From contig NC_088795.1 of the NCBI RefSeq assembly GCF_011386835.1, forward strand, positions 118,375,434 through 118,439,433: a stretch of 64,000 bases of DNA. The letters run 5' to 3'. This stretch comes from Chrysemys picta bellii (lineage: Eukaryota > Chordata > Testudines > Emydidae). The notes beneath the pieces were generated by a model. That model was not told where the DNA came from and searched no databases. It worked only from the letters and a program-made list of their open reading frames with translations. This document shows positions 1-13,109 of the stretch, one piece after another. Position 1 is the stretch's first letter; each line of letters starts with the position of its first letter. The translations under genes and the position numbers were made by a program.

Positions 1-691
1 CAGTTCATATTTACTACTAAATAATAATTATCCCAAGCTAAATAACAATTTAAAAAAAATCACATTGTGCACAGAAAGTGAGTTTGTTTCAAATAGAAAT
101 TTATTTTGTCAAATATAGGTTCTAACAATTTAGTGTTACCGTATAACTAACCAGTAAGCAGATGTGGATTTGTCAGAGCTCCCAGGAGTGATTTCTGATG
201 AAGTTTTAAGGCTTAGTTTACATACAAAGCCACAGAGACAATTTTTTTTATTGCACAATACCACCACCACTTGCACATTTAATTTCTCTGGATTACTGGG
301 TGATAAAGAGTGTAGTGTGGTTAAGAATCTTAAAAGGAAAAAAATGATCAAACCTAATTTCCAAGCAAACCTGTTATATACATCAATTTGGAAACAAGTC
401 ACAAAATTTAATTTTTTTACACATATATTCATGTTCACTTGGATCTAATTTACAGGCATAGTGTTTAGACTTTACATCTTCATAGTCAAATAGTTTGTTA
501 ATGCGTTAGGTATGCAGCAATTTGTCTTCAATACCTGTAGCTTTATTTACTAATATACTAAAGTGACAACAGTAGAGCCTCAAGAGGAGGTAGTCCTTAC
601 AAGTTTATTTACTCTTGGGAAACCTCAGGGACTTGGAAGATTTTAGATTTTATAACCTACTGCCCAATTCTGTTGTTGTTTTGTTTTATTT

Positions 692-733
<42 letters not shown>

Positions 734-1718
734 TATTTACACAGCATTACTAAGAACCTTGGCGCTTATGGGCAAGCTAACACTATTGTTTATATTCGCC
801 TTAATTTGGTAAATGGTTTCTTTGTACTCATGCAGCATTCTTAAGGAACATATCTTGCATAGAATAAATCATTATAAAATGAAGTGAACTTTAATTAAAA
901 AGGTTTATGAAATATTAGTATATTAACATTATGTTTTATTCATCTTTCACACACTTACTTTTGGATATATCTCTATGTTTTATCTTATTACTGTGCATCA
1001 CTTCAATTTTTAAATGAATTTTTCAACAATAAACACGGTATAAAAATAATGCATCCAAAAAATTCTGAAGAGGTACTAGTAGTTATGCAACTGAACATCT
1101 TTAAAGTGCACAATCATAGTTCTGTGCTATTTTCCTGAAGATCCTGAACACTATACCTGCCAAGAGCCAGGATTTATCCTTGCTAAGTACTGCAAAAAAA
1201 CCTCCATTTAGATCTAGGTCCCAATTTCAATGTAAGTGATGTGGATCAAATATTGAAAGCAGCTCCTAGTAATCAAACACCCATTCAGTGGTTCATTTTT
1301 CCAGCTGAAATGTGTGTGGTGGTAACAATTTTATAATTCTTCCAGCCAGGGCACCAAAAATGGTCTCAATGGGAAATTCATAACATTCATTTTGTTGAAA
1401 TTATGGCCAAAACTTCCAGTGAAAGCAGAAAGAAAACCAGAGGAAGGAGAAGGGCCTGGGCTGGACAAGAAAAGGGAATGGATTTTAACAACCATGTGCA
1501 TGCCAACATTAGCATATTTTGTTTTGGAAGACGAATCTTCAATAGGATTTTTTCCAGTCTATACAATATGTTCCTTTAATCAGGTGGTCCAACTGGTGGA
1601 ATGGTAACTAAGTTGCATCAGACACATGAATACACCAGCAAGCAATGAAGATGACAAGAGCACTGCTGCATGCAAGGGAGAAGATGATTTGACAGAGGGC
1701 ATTAAGAGAGCTTTTTAC
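1..1718. other. JAKMIP1 intron, no gene seen
   Basis: AT-rich intron downstream of the last exon in the window. It holds a CA dinucleotide run at about 698-731 and no other repeat family that I recognise. Short ORFs here show no protein character. Confidence 0.5.
698..731. repeat. (CA)n microsatellite
   Basis: About 17 uninterrupted CA units inside intron sequence. Confidence 0.95.
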
Positions 1719-1802
1719 CTGTCCTTTTTCAATCAGAGATTTCTCCAGATCTTCAATTTTCGCCTGGTACCTGAGGAGATCAGCTTGCAATTGTTCACGA
1801 GT
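1719..1802 (-). CDS. JAKMIP1: JAKMIP1 internal exon 9, last in window
   Basis: This is a 28-codon exon, phase 0/0. The acceptor is CCTTTTCAG|ACTCGTGAA and the donor GGACAG|GTAAAAAG. The peptide starts TREQLQADLLRYQAKIEDLE and ends KSLIEKGQ, continuing ...DAEREAR| in frame. The next family block (DSKWVEEKQLL-like) was looked for between 1 and 1700 on the minus strand and not found. The remaining C-terminal exons, including the JAK-binding end and the hydrophobic tail of long isoforms, lie left of the window. Confidence 0.91.
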
Positions 1803-2490
1803 CTGAAAAGGTATAAAAGAGTGCATATACTGTCACAATGGCCAACTGATTAGGATGTACACTTCATATGTAGCTCCATATTCTCAAATATTCAATTACT
1901 GCAGAATCAAATATTGATAAGTTCTGTCCATTATCAGCCAGTGAGGTGAACTTGAATTGTTTTCAATTAAAACAAACATGTTTATTTGTATTTTATTTGA
2001 TAAAATATTTACCTCATTCATTTCCACACAACTCTTTTCCTTCATAAACTAAGAAACACTAATCTGATGTTTTCATTGGCAAAGAACTTTCTAAAATTCA
2101 GTAACATAAAGCCAGTAATGATGCTGTTTACAATACTTGGTATTTACTCAGGATACTTTAAAAATAATAATAAAAAAAAAGAATTGCAATAAGTACTAAA
2201 TAAGTCTGCTGTGAGTAAAATGTGTATGATGAACAACTTAAATACAGCTCATTGTACCTGAATACTGCATACCATCCAAAAATAAGAATTCATGCCATAT
2301 GCCACTGTTTTATTTATATGGTCTCAATCCTTCAAGATAAGTACTTCCCTTATGGATGTTGAGTTACTTCAGCTGCAAAGCGTCCCCAATTGGGGCTTGA
2401 ACATATGGGGCGCTGAGCACCTCCTGCAAAGTACTGAGGCCCTCATCCCTAAAGGACGAATAGAGGCACGTAGGCCAGAATTGTAAAGGT

Positions 2491-2605
2491 AGTTTGGCGC
2501 CTAGAGATGCAGGTAGGTGTCTAGTGGAATCTTCAAAATCCCTATTAGGCACTTTTAAAAATCCCACTGTGCACCGACCTGCATTTCTAGGCATCTAAAT
2601 ACCTT
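2491..2605. mobile_element. Fold-back MITE-like repeat
   Basis: The two halves are imperfect inverted copies: GCGCCTAGAGATGCAGGTAGG on the left matches the reverse complement of CCGACCTGCATTTCTAGGCAT on the right. This resembles a common reptile short palindromic repeat. No target duplication was identified, so the borders are approximate. Confidence 0.45.
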
Positions 2606-3368
2606 TATAAATCTGGCCCTTGGTAACGAACAGGATCAGGCCCTTGCTAAATACACTCAATTTCACCTAATAGATGTTGGGGACATTCGCTACCTCCCCG
2701 AATTGGGCCCCCTAAGACATAACCAATTGAAAACCTTCTAGACCAGTCAGCTGTTAAAGAGATAAAAAAGCCAGCTAGGCCACAGGGTAGAAAGAGTAAA
2801 AGTGCATTTCTCCAAATGTCTAAAATGCTATTACAGAAAAAAATAATCCCCAACGCCTCCCTCTCCCTCTAACACAGAGAAAAACATTTAATGGTTTTAT
2901 AGAACTATCAAATACATAAATGCCTGAGAAATCTTACTTTAATAAAATATGTAATTATGTCCTTTTTAAAGAAATAAAAATAACTTTTTTCCTCATCCTG
3001 GGGACAAAAATGAAAGCCAGCCATGATTATGTGATTAAGAGCTGCATGGCTGGCGTTATGTTAGCAATCCACTGTGCCCAACAGCAAGGGCACAAACTAA
3101 AGGCAGAAATTGATAGCAGATGTGCAAGGGAAGACTTATTTTCTTATTTAAACTAAAATGCCACTTATTAGTTTTAGAAGGTGGAATATTTTCATGACCT
3201 ATTCTTCGACTCTCCTATATACCATTATACATTTTAGAGACTCTGACTATGAACGTTAAGAGTAATGTTCAAAGTCAATGGACACAACGAGGAAAACCAA
3301 TAGGAAACAATCAAATGCACCTGTAAAAATCAGTTTAATCTGATCTGGGACTATAAGCATAGGAAGTT

Positions 3369-3592
3369 GGTATGGCCTCCTAGATAAAGTTCTGCATTAG
3401 GACTCAGGAGATCCAGGTTCTATCCCCATTGTGACCACTGGCCTACTGGGTGACCATGGACAAGTTTATTTTGTCTCTCTGTACCTAAGTTTCCCCATCT
3501 GCAAAATGGGGATAATGATACTGGCCTCCTTTTTATCAGTTGGTCTCAAAAAGCTCTGCAAAATACTATATAAAAGCTAAGTATGATTATTA
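3369..3592 (+). mobile_element. MIR-type SINE
   Basis: The tRNA-like head has a box-A-like TGGCCTCCTAG and a box-B-like GGTTCTATCCC. The conserved core follows, with TTTCCCCATCTGCAAAATGG and GGATAATGATACTGGC. The order and wording match MIR/CORE-SINEs. It is old and diverged. Confidence 0.8.
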
Positions 3593-3721
3593 ATCTGTGT
3601 TAATCATTATTGCATGGCAGAGTTAAAGTTGCTTGGGAGCCTGGGTTCCCCCGCAGCCCACCAGGCAGGTTGCCAAGGACGCAGGAAAGGTTTCTCAGCC
3701 CTCCTGATTTCCTTATAATTA

Positions 3722-4384
3722 AGGCTGAGGGTTTGTCTGCGACTTTCCGTGACTTCTGCAGTGGCCAGTGCACTTGGCTCAGGGGCAGTTCAGGCAGCCC
3801 TAGTGCCAGATGCACCGACCACTGCTGGGGCAGTCTCGGGCCACTGCGCCTTCCTCCCCCAAGCAGCAGCAGAGTTTGGATGTGGGAGGGAGCAGGAGGT
3901 TGGGGCATGGGACGGGGTGAGGCAGGCTCTGGGCGTCGCTTACCTGGGGGTCTCCCTGGAAATGGCGACATCCCCCTCACTCAGCTGCTAGGCTGGGTGG
4001 AGGCAGCACACAGAGCTGCCTGGCCATGCCTCTACCTAGCAGGCTGAGCGAGGAGGATGTCGCCACTTTCAGGGAGCCCCCCAGGTAAGCACCACCCAGA
4101 GCATGCCTCGCCATCCTGCGTCCCAACCCCCGCCCATAGCCAAACTCTGCTGCTGGGGGGGAGGCATGAAGCTAGGTAACGAGCCTGCCAGCCCCCCCAA
4201 TCCGCCAACCCCTCCCCAGCATCAGCGGGAGTCCCATGCCATGCGCTGCCACCCCCCACTCCCCAGTTTTAGTCAGGAGTATATAGTAAAAGTTCTGGAC
4301 AGGTCACAGGCCGTGAATTTTTGTTCACAGCCTGTGACCTGTCCGTGACTTTAACTAAAAATACCTGTGACTAAAACATAGCCT
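3722..4384. mobile_element. Mariner-like MITE with GC-rich palindromic core
   Basis: Termini are AGGCTGAGG... and ...AACATAGCCT, each next to TA (TSD TA at 3720-3721 and 4385-4386). The right terminal 110 bp contains TTTAGTTAAAGTCACGG and the ACAGGTCACAGGC palindrome also seen in the copy at 25250-25579. The interior is GC-rich. It holds an inverted repeat of about 60 bp (around 3939-3990 versus 4037-4086, GCTTACCTGGGGG ... CCCCCAGGTAAGC). ORFs reading through here are shadows of this palindrome, not genes. Confidence 0.65.
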
Positions 4385-6004
<1,620 letters not shown>

Positions 6005-6505
6005 TTAAGCTCTCTTTACAGCTCAGAGATTATACAGTAGCTGGTGGAAAATGTAAAATATCCATCCATTTCTGTAAAGATATTGGTATGTAGAATTGCT
6101 GGGGTGGAGCAAAAAGGACAGGCAAGAACTTTATGCAGGACCCAGGCTTACAAAAGGGTCAAAGACTCTAACAGCCAGAGTACGAAAGTTCGTTAAACTG
6201 CTGCTTCCAAACTCATGTATATAGAGATATAAAGGACTGCGCAAATCTTCCTCCTACAGCACTGATGACTCTTCCCCCGACTGGCAGACCCTAACCCCTA
6301 TGAGCTGTCCCTGGGGCAGAGCCTGGTACCCGATGCTGTTAGCTCAATCTGCAGGACAATATCCCTACCTTAGACCTGAGAAAGAACTCCAGGAACCCTA
6401 GGGGAAATGGGGAGAGAAAAGTCCCTCACTCCAATTAGCTCTCATTCTTGCATCACCTTGTGTTCTGAATGACAAATTTTGAGTTGGAGGAGTGGGGGAT
6501 GGGGT

Positions 6506-7446
6506 CAGGGCCGGCACTGGCTTTTTTTGACGCCCCAAGCAAAAAGCACCCGGCTGGCTGGAGCAGCAAAGGGGGGAGAGGGGAGGAGGAAAACAAACTT
6601 GCCCCCAGCCGGAGTGGCGAAGGGGGGGGGAGAGAGAACAAACCAGCCGGCCGGAGCAGCAGGGGGAGGGGGAGGGAGAGAACAAACCCGTTGGCCGGAG
6701 CGGCGAAGGTGGGGGGGACGGGACGGGGAACAAACCTAGCCCCGGACAGCGGGGGGGGGGGAGAGGGGAAAGAGAGAACAAACCCGCCAGCCGGGGAGGG
6801 GGGGGGACAAACTGGCCAGCTGGAGCAGCAAATGGTGGGGGTGGGGAACCAGCCAGCCGGAGCAGCAAATGGGGGGGGAGGGGGGAAACAAACTGGCTGG
6901 CCAGAGCAGCAAAGGCGGGGGGGCGGGAAACAAACCTGCCCCCGGCCGGAGGGGGGGGGGAGGGAGTGACAAACTGCCCAGTGGCAAAGGAAAGAAAAAA
7001 CAAAACAAAAAAAACCTGGGGGGGCGGCGGGAGCGTAGGTGCAGGGGGACTCCCGGCCCTGCAGACCCCGGGCAGCAGAGTGCACACCCCGGCTAGTGGG
7101 GGGAGGGAGAAAGAAAGGGGGTGGCCAGGGCTTCCTTAAGCGGGGTGCTTGCCACGCGGCCCCTCCCACTGCGCCGCTTGCTGGGAGGGCTCTGCGCCGC
7201 TCCGGTCGGCTGGCAGGGCAGGACGTGGGCTGCCCTGCTGGGCTTGCTGCAGTGCGCTCCCCTCCTCCACCCCCTACAGGGCGGCGGGAGCAGCAAACCA
7301 AAAAGAAAAAACCTGCGGGGAGGGCCAAAGCGGTGAAGCGCAAAACAAAAAACCAACCAAACAAAAAGGATTAGATGGAATGCCGCCCCGTGCAATCTGC
7401 CGCCCCAAGCACAAGCTTGCTCGGCTGGTGCCTGGAGCCAGCCCTG
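6506..7446. mobile_element. hAT-type MITE carrying a G-rich minisatellite
   Basis: Termini CAGGGCCGGC... and ...GGAGCCAGCCCTG are inverted. Perfect 8-bp target duplications GATGGGGT sit at 6498-6505 and 7447-7454, the hAT hallmark. Inside the termini, GCCCCAAGC occurs on both sides in near-inverted arrangement. The interior from about 6550 to 7010 is a degenerate tandem array with units of roughly 40-50 bp containing CCGGCCGGAGCAGC, a long G run and ACAAAC. There is no transposase, so it is non-autonomous. The long proline-rich reading frames on either strand are composition artefacts of the G/C runs. Confidence 0.85.
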
Positions 7447-8094
7447 GATGGGGTGGGGGAAGAGACCAGCAAGAAAGAATACAAACAAAAGAAACAGAAA
7501 TGCAGGAAGAAAACCTTACAGATTCCCAAAGTTTGATGCGGCCTTAAAATACTAGCAGAGATTAGAGGAAAGCAGACATTGGGGTGGAGAGAAAAATGAA
7601 GAGTTGCCTGTGTTTATGTTTAGAATTTGAGTGCAGCATAAATTGGCTTGACAGAAAAAGTGAGGAACAGTATGTATAGGAAGAGAGAGAGAACAGGGGA
7701 CAGTGAAAGTTAAGAGTGCTGAATGGAAAGCATTTGTGTGAAAGGCGGGCAGAGAGTGAATGGCTAATGAGAGAGAACTGAGCAAGACATATGGGTGAGG
7801 GAGGGAGTGATAGGGTGTGAAAGAGAGAAGGAACACAGACTGATGGGGAGGGATGAGAGAGAATATGACTCTGCACAATTTTATTCACTGACAATATTTT
7901 GCCCATAATTTTGAAGGACCCACATTGGACCTTGCTGCTCAACACCATGGACCTGCTACATGTGCACATGGACAGAGAGATGGACACCTGCTTCTCTCAG
8001 TCACCTAACCTGAGGGTTTGGGGGCAAAGTAATTTAAATACAGGACGATGAGCAAAAAGTTGTATACTGGTTACAGAGCTCTAAGTAAAAAAAC

Positions 8095-8379
8095 AGTATT
8101 GCCAACTCCAGGCATGCAAAAAACATATGTCATTCCCCAAAATCATGAAATTGGCTTAAAAATCATTAAGATTTCTTTTAAAATAGTAAACACTAGGGTC
8201 TTTTCATTTGCCTTCTGGGTTTCATATTTTCAAACTTTTCTCCACAATCATGAGGGCTAGAATTTTTTTTTAAATGAAAGCGAAGATTCTCCTGACTCCA
8301 GGAACTGGGGCTCCAAGAAAGAAAACCCCAAACAATATCATGAGACTCAATAAAAATCACAAGGGTTAGCAACCCCAAA
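8095..8379. mobile_element. Palindrome-like interspersed repeat (MITE?)
   Basis: The left end reads ATTGCCAACTCCAGG and the right end GGGTTAGCAACCCC, partly inverted. The middle has CTGACTCCAGGAACTGGGGC and ATCATGAGACTC. I associate this wording with an abundant turtle interspersed repeat; the class is uncertain. Confidence 0.45.
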
Positions 8380-8920
8380 ACAACAATAAAATAAGCTGGG
8401 TAGAGTAGGGGAGATGGGGACATGAGTATAAGATAGAGAGGGTGTAACTGAAGGGTAGAACATACGAGTTAGTAAACACCATAGGGAGACCTTGATTTTA
8501 CATCTTGTCTTAGGCCTTGCCGTTCCTTACTGTAGCCCGGTTGCAGTGCATAACATACAAGTCCAGCAAAAACATGTCTACATATATTTACTATTTAAGC
8601 CTTAATAAATTGACAAAACGTCTCTCGATATCAAAAGCATAGTGAGAAGGACCTGACAGTACCAAAATAGTCACATAAATCATAATATTCTAGGAACAGC
8701 TATTGTGGAGCAGCCGTGGATTTTGTCAGTGCAAGTGCCCATTGATTTTCCTATTTTGACAAGTAAGAGGCAGTGTGATAAAAGGAATTCTATTTCTCAA
8801 GCACTGCTGATATTTACCAAGTCTGATTTAATTAACTCTGAACTCATCAAGAAGACAGACCCTAATGCTGTCATTTATTAGCTGGGTCGCAATGGCTGAG
8901 CTAAATTAGTGTGTTTTTCA

Positions 8921-9150
8921 TCGATTTCAAGGCCAGAAGGGACCACTGGGATCATCTAGTCTGATCTGCACAACACAGGCCATAGAACTTCCCCCAAATA
9001 AGTCCAGGATATATTTTTTAGAAATCATCCAATCTTGATTTTAAAATGGTCAGTGATGGAGAATCCACCATGACTCCTGCTAAGTTGTTCCAATGGTATA
9101 TTACTCCTACTGTTAAAAATTTACACCTTATTTCCAGTCTTTTACGTGAC
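8921..9150 (-). mobile_element. CR1 LINE 3' end, degraded
   Basis: The minus strand translates to a decayed C-terminus of CR1 ORF2 (LEIRCKFLTVGVIYHWNNLAG ..., compare [17 protein letters not shown] in the younger copy at 10271). It then ends in the CR1 3' UTR, including a GATCATCTAGTCTGATCTGC-type motif on the plus strand. It is 5' truncated and ends about 100 bp from the JAKMIP1 exon at 9253. Confidence 0.8.
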
Positions 9151-9231
9151 TGAAAACAACTATTCAAGTTGCAAATGCAGAAATACAGAGAAATAGGAAA
9201 AATATTTCCATTCATTTTGTATGTTTTGTTA

Positions 9232-9429
<198 letters not shown>

Positions 9430-10270
9430 CTATAACCTGGTTAAATAGACAAGTAGACAGCAAAAAAGGTCTTCAGTAACCCCTAGTCTGGCTTTACTCC
9501 CAAGATGCTTTGATTCTTACCCACAAGGACCCACAAGAGGCTCAAGTTGGGACACCTTAGCAGTCCCGTTGATTTCAACTGACCTACTAAGGACTGTAGG
9601 ATTAAGTCCCTGGTAACAAACAGAGAGCCTGGGAAGACAATCATTAGAAAAAAAGATGAAAGAAGAGTGTTGCTCTCTCCATGTGTATGTACCATTTGAA
9701 TGCCGGTAAAGAAATTATTCCTTTCGGCATCTTTTACTCGAGAGCTTCAAAAACTCAGACTGCACATTGCATTGGATAGTTGCCAAATACAGTCATGCTC
9801 TACCACAAGTATAAAATACACTTAACCACACAGAAAATCATCCATGTTTTGAGATATTAGGTAACCAACCTATTGAGATGCAACATACAAGAGGGTGTTA
9901 GAAGAGGGGTATATTGCATTCAAAAAAGTTATTCATTGACATTTGTGATTCACATTATTAATAAAAACAAAAACAAAAAATTCAGAAAGCTTAAAAATAT
10001 CTATTTTTCAAAATTATTGCTGTCAACTTGAAGATATCAGTTCATATATCTTCATCTGTCTGAAATACTATCATTTTAAAAATGAGAAAAATGGATTCTC
10101 TAGAAAGAAAAAATAAATACCAGCACGTCTAAGGAAAATTAATCTTTAGTGAAAATTAATATTTCAATGAAAATTTTTTAAATCACAGATAACATAACAT
10201 TGAATTAATGGGTACAGAATATAACAGAACCACATTAAAAGGTATAGGCAAGTAGTGTATACGTCACACT

Positions 10271-11815
10271 CATAGATTCATAGATTATAGGACTGGAAGG
10301 GACCTCGAGAGGTCATCGAGTCCAGTCCCCTGCCCGCATGGCAGGACCAAATACTGTCTAGACCATCCCTGATAGACATTTATCTAACCTACTCTTAAAT
10401 ATCTCCAGAGACGGAGATTCCACAACCTCCCTAGGCAATTTGTTCCAGTGTTTAACTACCCTGACAGTTAGGAACTTTTTCCTAATGTCCAACCTAGACC
10501 TCCCTTGCTGCAGTTTAAACCCATTGTTTCTGATTCTATCCTTAGAGGCTAAGGTGAACAAGTTTTCTCCCTCCTCCTTATGACACCCTTTTAGATACCT
10601 GAAAACTGCTATCATGTCCCCTCTCAGTCTTCTCTTTTCCAAACTAAACAAACCCAATTCTTTCAGCCTTCCTTCATAGGTCATGTTCTCAAGACCTTTA
10701 ATCATTCTTGTTGCTCTTCTTTGGACCCCCTCCAATATCTCCACATCTTTTTTAAAATGCGGCGCCCAGAACTGGACACAATACTCCAGCTGAGGCCTAA
10801 CCAGAGCAGAGTAGAGCGGAAGAATGACTTCTCGTGTCTTGCTCACAACACACCTGTTAATACATCCCAGAATCATGTTTGCTTTTTTTGCAACAGCATC
10901 ACACTGTTGACTCATATTTAGCTTGTGGTCCACTATAACCCCTAGATCCCTTTCTGCCGTACTCCTTCCTAGACAGTCTTTTCCCATTCTGTATGTGTGA
11001 AATTGATTTTTCCTTCCTAAGTGGAGCACTTTGCATTTGTCTTTGTTAAACTTCATCCTGTTTAACTCAGACCATTTCTCCAATTTGTCCAGATCATTTT
11101 GAATTATGACCCTGTCCTCCAAAGTAGTTGCAATCCCTCCCAGTTTGGTATCATCTGCAAACTTAATAAGAGTACTTTCTATGCCAATATCTAAGTCGTT
11201 GATGAAGATATTGAACAGAGCCGGTCCCAAAACAGACCCCTGCGGTACCCCACTCGTTACGCCTTTCCAGCAGGATTGGGAACCATTAATAACAACTCTC
11301 TGAGTACGGTTATCCAGCCAGTTATGCACCCACCTTATAGAAGCCCCATCTAAATTGTATTTGCCTAGTTTATCAATAAGAATATCGTGCGAGACCGTAT
11401 CAAATGCCTTACTAAAGTCTAGGTATACCACATCCACCGCTTCACCCTTATCCACTAGGCTCGTTATCCTATCAAAGAAAGCTATCAGATTGGTTTGACA
11501 TGATTTGTTCTTCACAAATCCATGCTGGCTGTTCCCTATCACCTTACCACCTTCCAAGTGTTTGCAGATGATTTCCTTAATTACTTGCTCCATTATCTTC
11601 CCTGGCACAGAAGTTAAACTAACTGGTCTGTAGTTTCCTGGGTTGTTTTTATTTCCCTTTTTATAGATGGGCACTATATTTGCCCTTTTCCAGTCTTCTG
11701 GAATCTCTCCCGTCTCCCATGACTTTCCGTAGATAATAGCTAGAGGCTCAGATACCTCCTCTATTAGCTCCTTGAGTATTCTAGGATGCATTTCATCAGG
11801 CCCGGGTGACTTTCT
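10271..11815 (-). mobile_element. CR1 LINE, 5' truncated, reverse transcriptase ORF still open
   Basis: An uninterrupted minus-strand frame of 477 codons (11791-10358) gives the C-terminal half of CR1 ORF2. RT landmarks are [63 protein letters not shown] (catalytic FADD) and LGRKNQFH. The C-terminal domain ends [19 protein letters not shown]. The 3' UTR ends in repeated CATAGATTCATAGAT on the plus strand. The coding frame runs about 24 nt past the first ATG to near 11815, where similarity stops, so the endonuclease and N-terminal RT are missing. It is a dead-on-arrival insertion, antisense-oriented ORFs here being shadows. Confidence 0.93.
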
Positions 11816-12550
11816 ATCATCATGAAAGATATTAGATCAGCTACCAATGTCAGCAGACAAAAAGTCATAACTGCAATGAACCTTTATAGGACTGATAAAA
11901 AAGTAAACTGGTCTTAAAATTATCAATCTTTCTATCCTTCCCTTACTTCAGTTTCTTGATACATGCTCAGAATACAATGACACTGCAGAAAATTCTGCTG
12001 CTTCAAAAATAAAAGCATCATTTAAACATTCAATTGTGAAGGTTAAGCTTACTCTTCAAAATTATTTGAAAGTTGACATCAGTCAATACACAAAATTTCT
12101 GGAATTCTTCACAAGAAAAACTACAGCATCTCCTCAACCACTTAGCTTAGAATAGTTTAAAAAATAAAAATAGGCTGCCAACCAAAATTATCTGATTTGA
12201 TACAATTTGCCAAACAGTCACCTAGTGAATTCAACACCACCAAGTGTAAAATAAGACAAAATTTGCCATCTTTATATAGAGTTATGAGTTGTCCTGCTGA
12301 CCCTACCGAAAATTCTAGAGTCCAGCAAAACCAAGCCCTCCTAACAGTTCACAATTTACCCATTAACCTCTCTTCAACATGCAATTACAGTTAATTCTAC
12401 CAAATAGCTATGCCCCATCTCTAATCACAATGACTGCACACTCTCCCCTTCTACTTTAGGCCTCTAGACTGTTCTATAACTGTATTATTGCTTTCAACAG
12501 GCCTAAGAACATAACCTCAATGTTCTCATCACTTCTATTCTAATATTTTA

Positions 12551-13098
12551 GGGTTGTCTTCATTGCAGTGTTGGTTTGAGGCATGATTGGTGTGTTACCC
12601 CTAACTCAACTCCCGTCTACACACAAATATCTCTAGCTTGAGCTAACTGGTGCTTTCAACTTGAGCGAGCTGGCGTTTCGGGGATATAGGCTGAAGATCA
12701 ACAGTTGCAGGAGGGGATACAGGCCACAGCTTAAGTTAGCACAACTCATCCACTGCTAATCCAATCATTCTGTGCTGCTAATCAAACCATTCTCTGTAGG
12801 ATGTGTGTTGAGACAGGCAGCATGGCCTAGTGGATAGAGAACAGGAGACCTGGGTTCAATTCCTGGCTGTGCCATTGGCCTGCTGGGTGAACTGGACATG
12901 TCACCGCTGCTCCTCAGTTTCCCCATTTATAAAATGGAGACAGTGATGCTGACCCCTTTGTAAAGTGTTTTGAAATATACTGATGTAAAGTACAATGAAG
13001 AGTGAGGTGTTATTGTTTTGCAGCATTGCCACTCTCACTTGAGCTAGGCTGTCTTGAGCAGAGCAACTTGAGCTAACTGTTGCTGTGAAGACAAACCC
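12551..13098. mobile_element. Harbinger-type MITE with a MIR inside
   Basis: Termini GGGTTGTCTTCA... and ...TGAAGACAAACCC are inverted and flanked by TTA on both sides (12548-12550, 13099-13101), the PIF/Harbinger target duplication. The interior repeats words such as AGCTTGAGCTAACTG and CTTGAGC. A MIR-type SINE occupies about 12812-13012. Confidence 0.7.
12812..13012 (+). mobile_element. MIR-type SINE nested in the MITE
   Basis: The tRNA-like head has box A TGGCCTAGTGG (12823-12833) and box B GGTTCAATTCC (12853-12863). The core follows with CTCAGTTTCCCCATTTATAA and GTAAAGTGTTTTGAAATA. It is too diverged and has no acceptor stem, so it is not a functional tRNA gene. Confidence 0.82.
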
Positions 13099-13109
13099 TT
13101 AGAATAGTT

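Noticed and set aside
3600..4047. Overlapping 100-145 codon frames on both strands
   Set aside because: They lie in the GC-rich palindrome of a mariner-like MITE and show no protein motif.
6398..7364. Long proline-rich reading frames on the minus strand and glycine/arginine-rich ones on the plus strand
   Set aside because: They read through the G-run minisatellite of a hAT-type MITE in several frames at once; composition explains the lack of stops.
12812..12900. tRNA gene from A/B boxes
   Set aside because: Boxes are present but there is no acceptor or anticodon stem, and a MIR core follows; it is a SINE. The same holds for 34415-34604.
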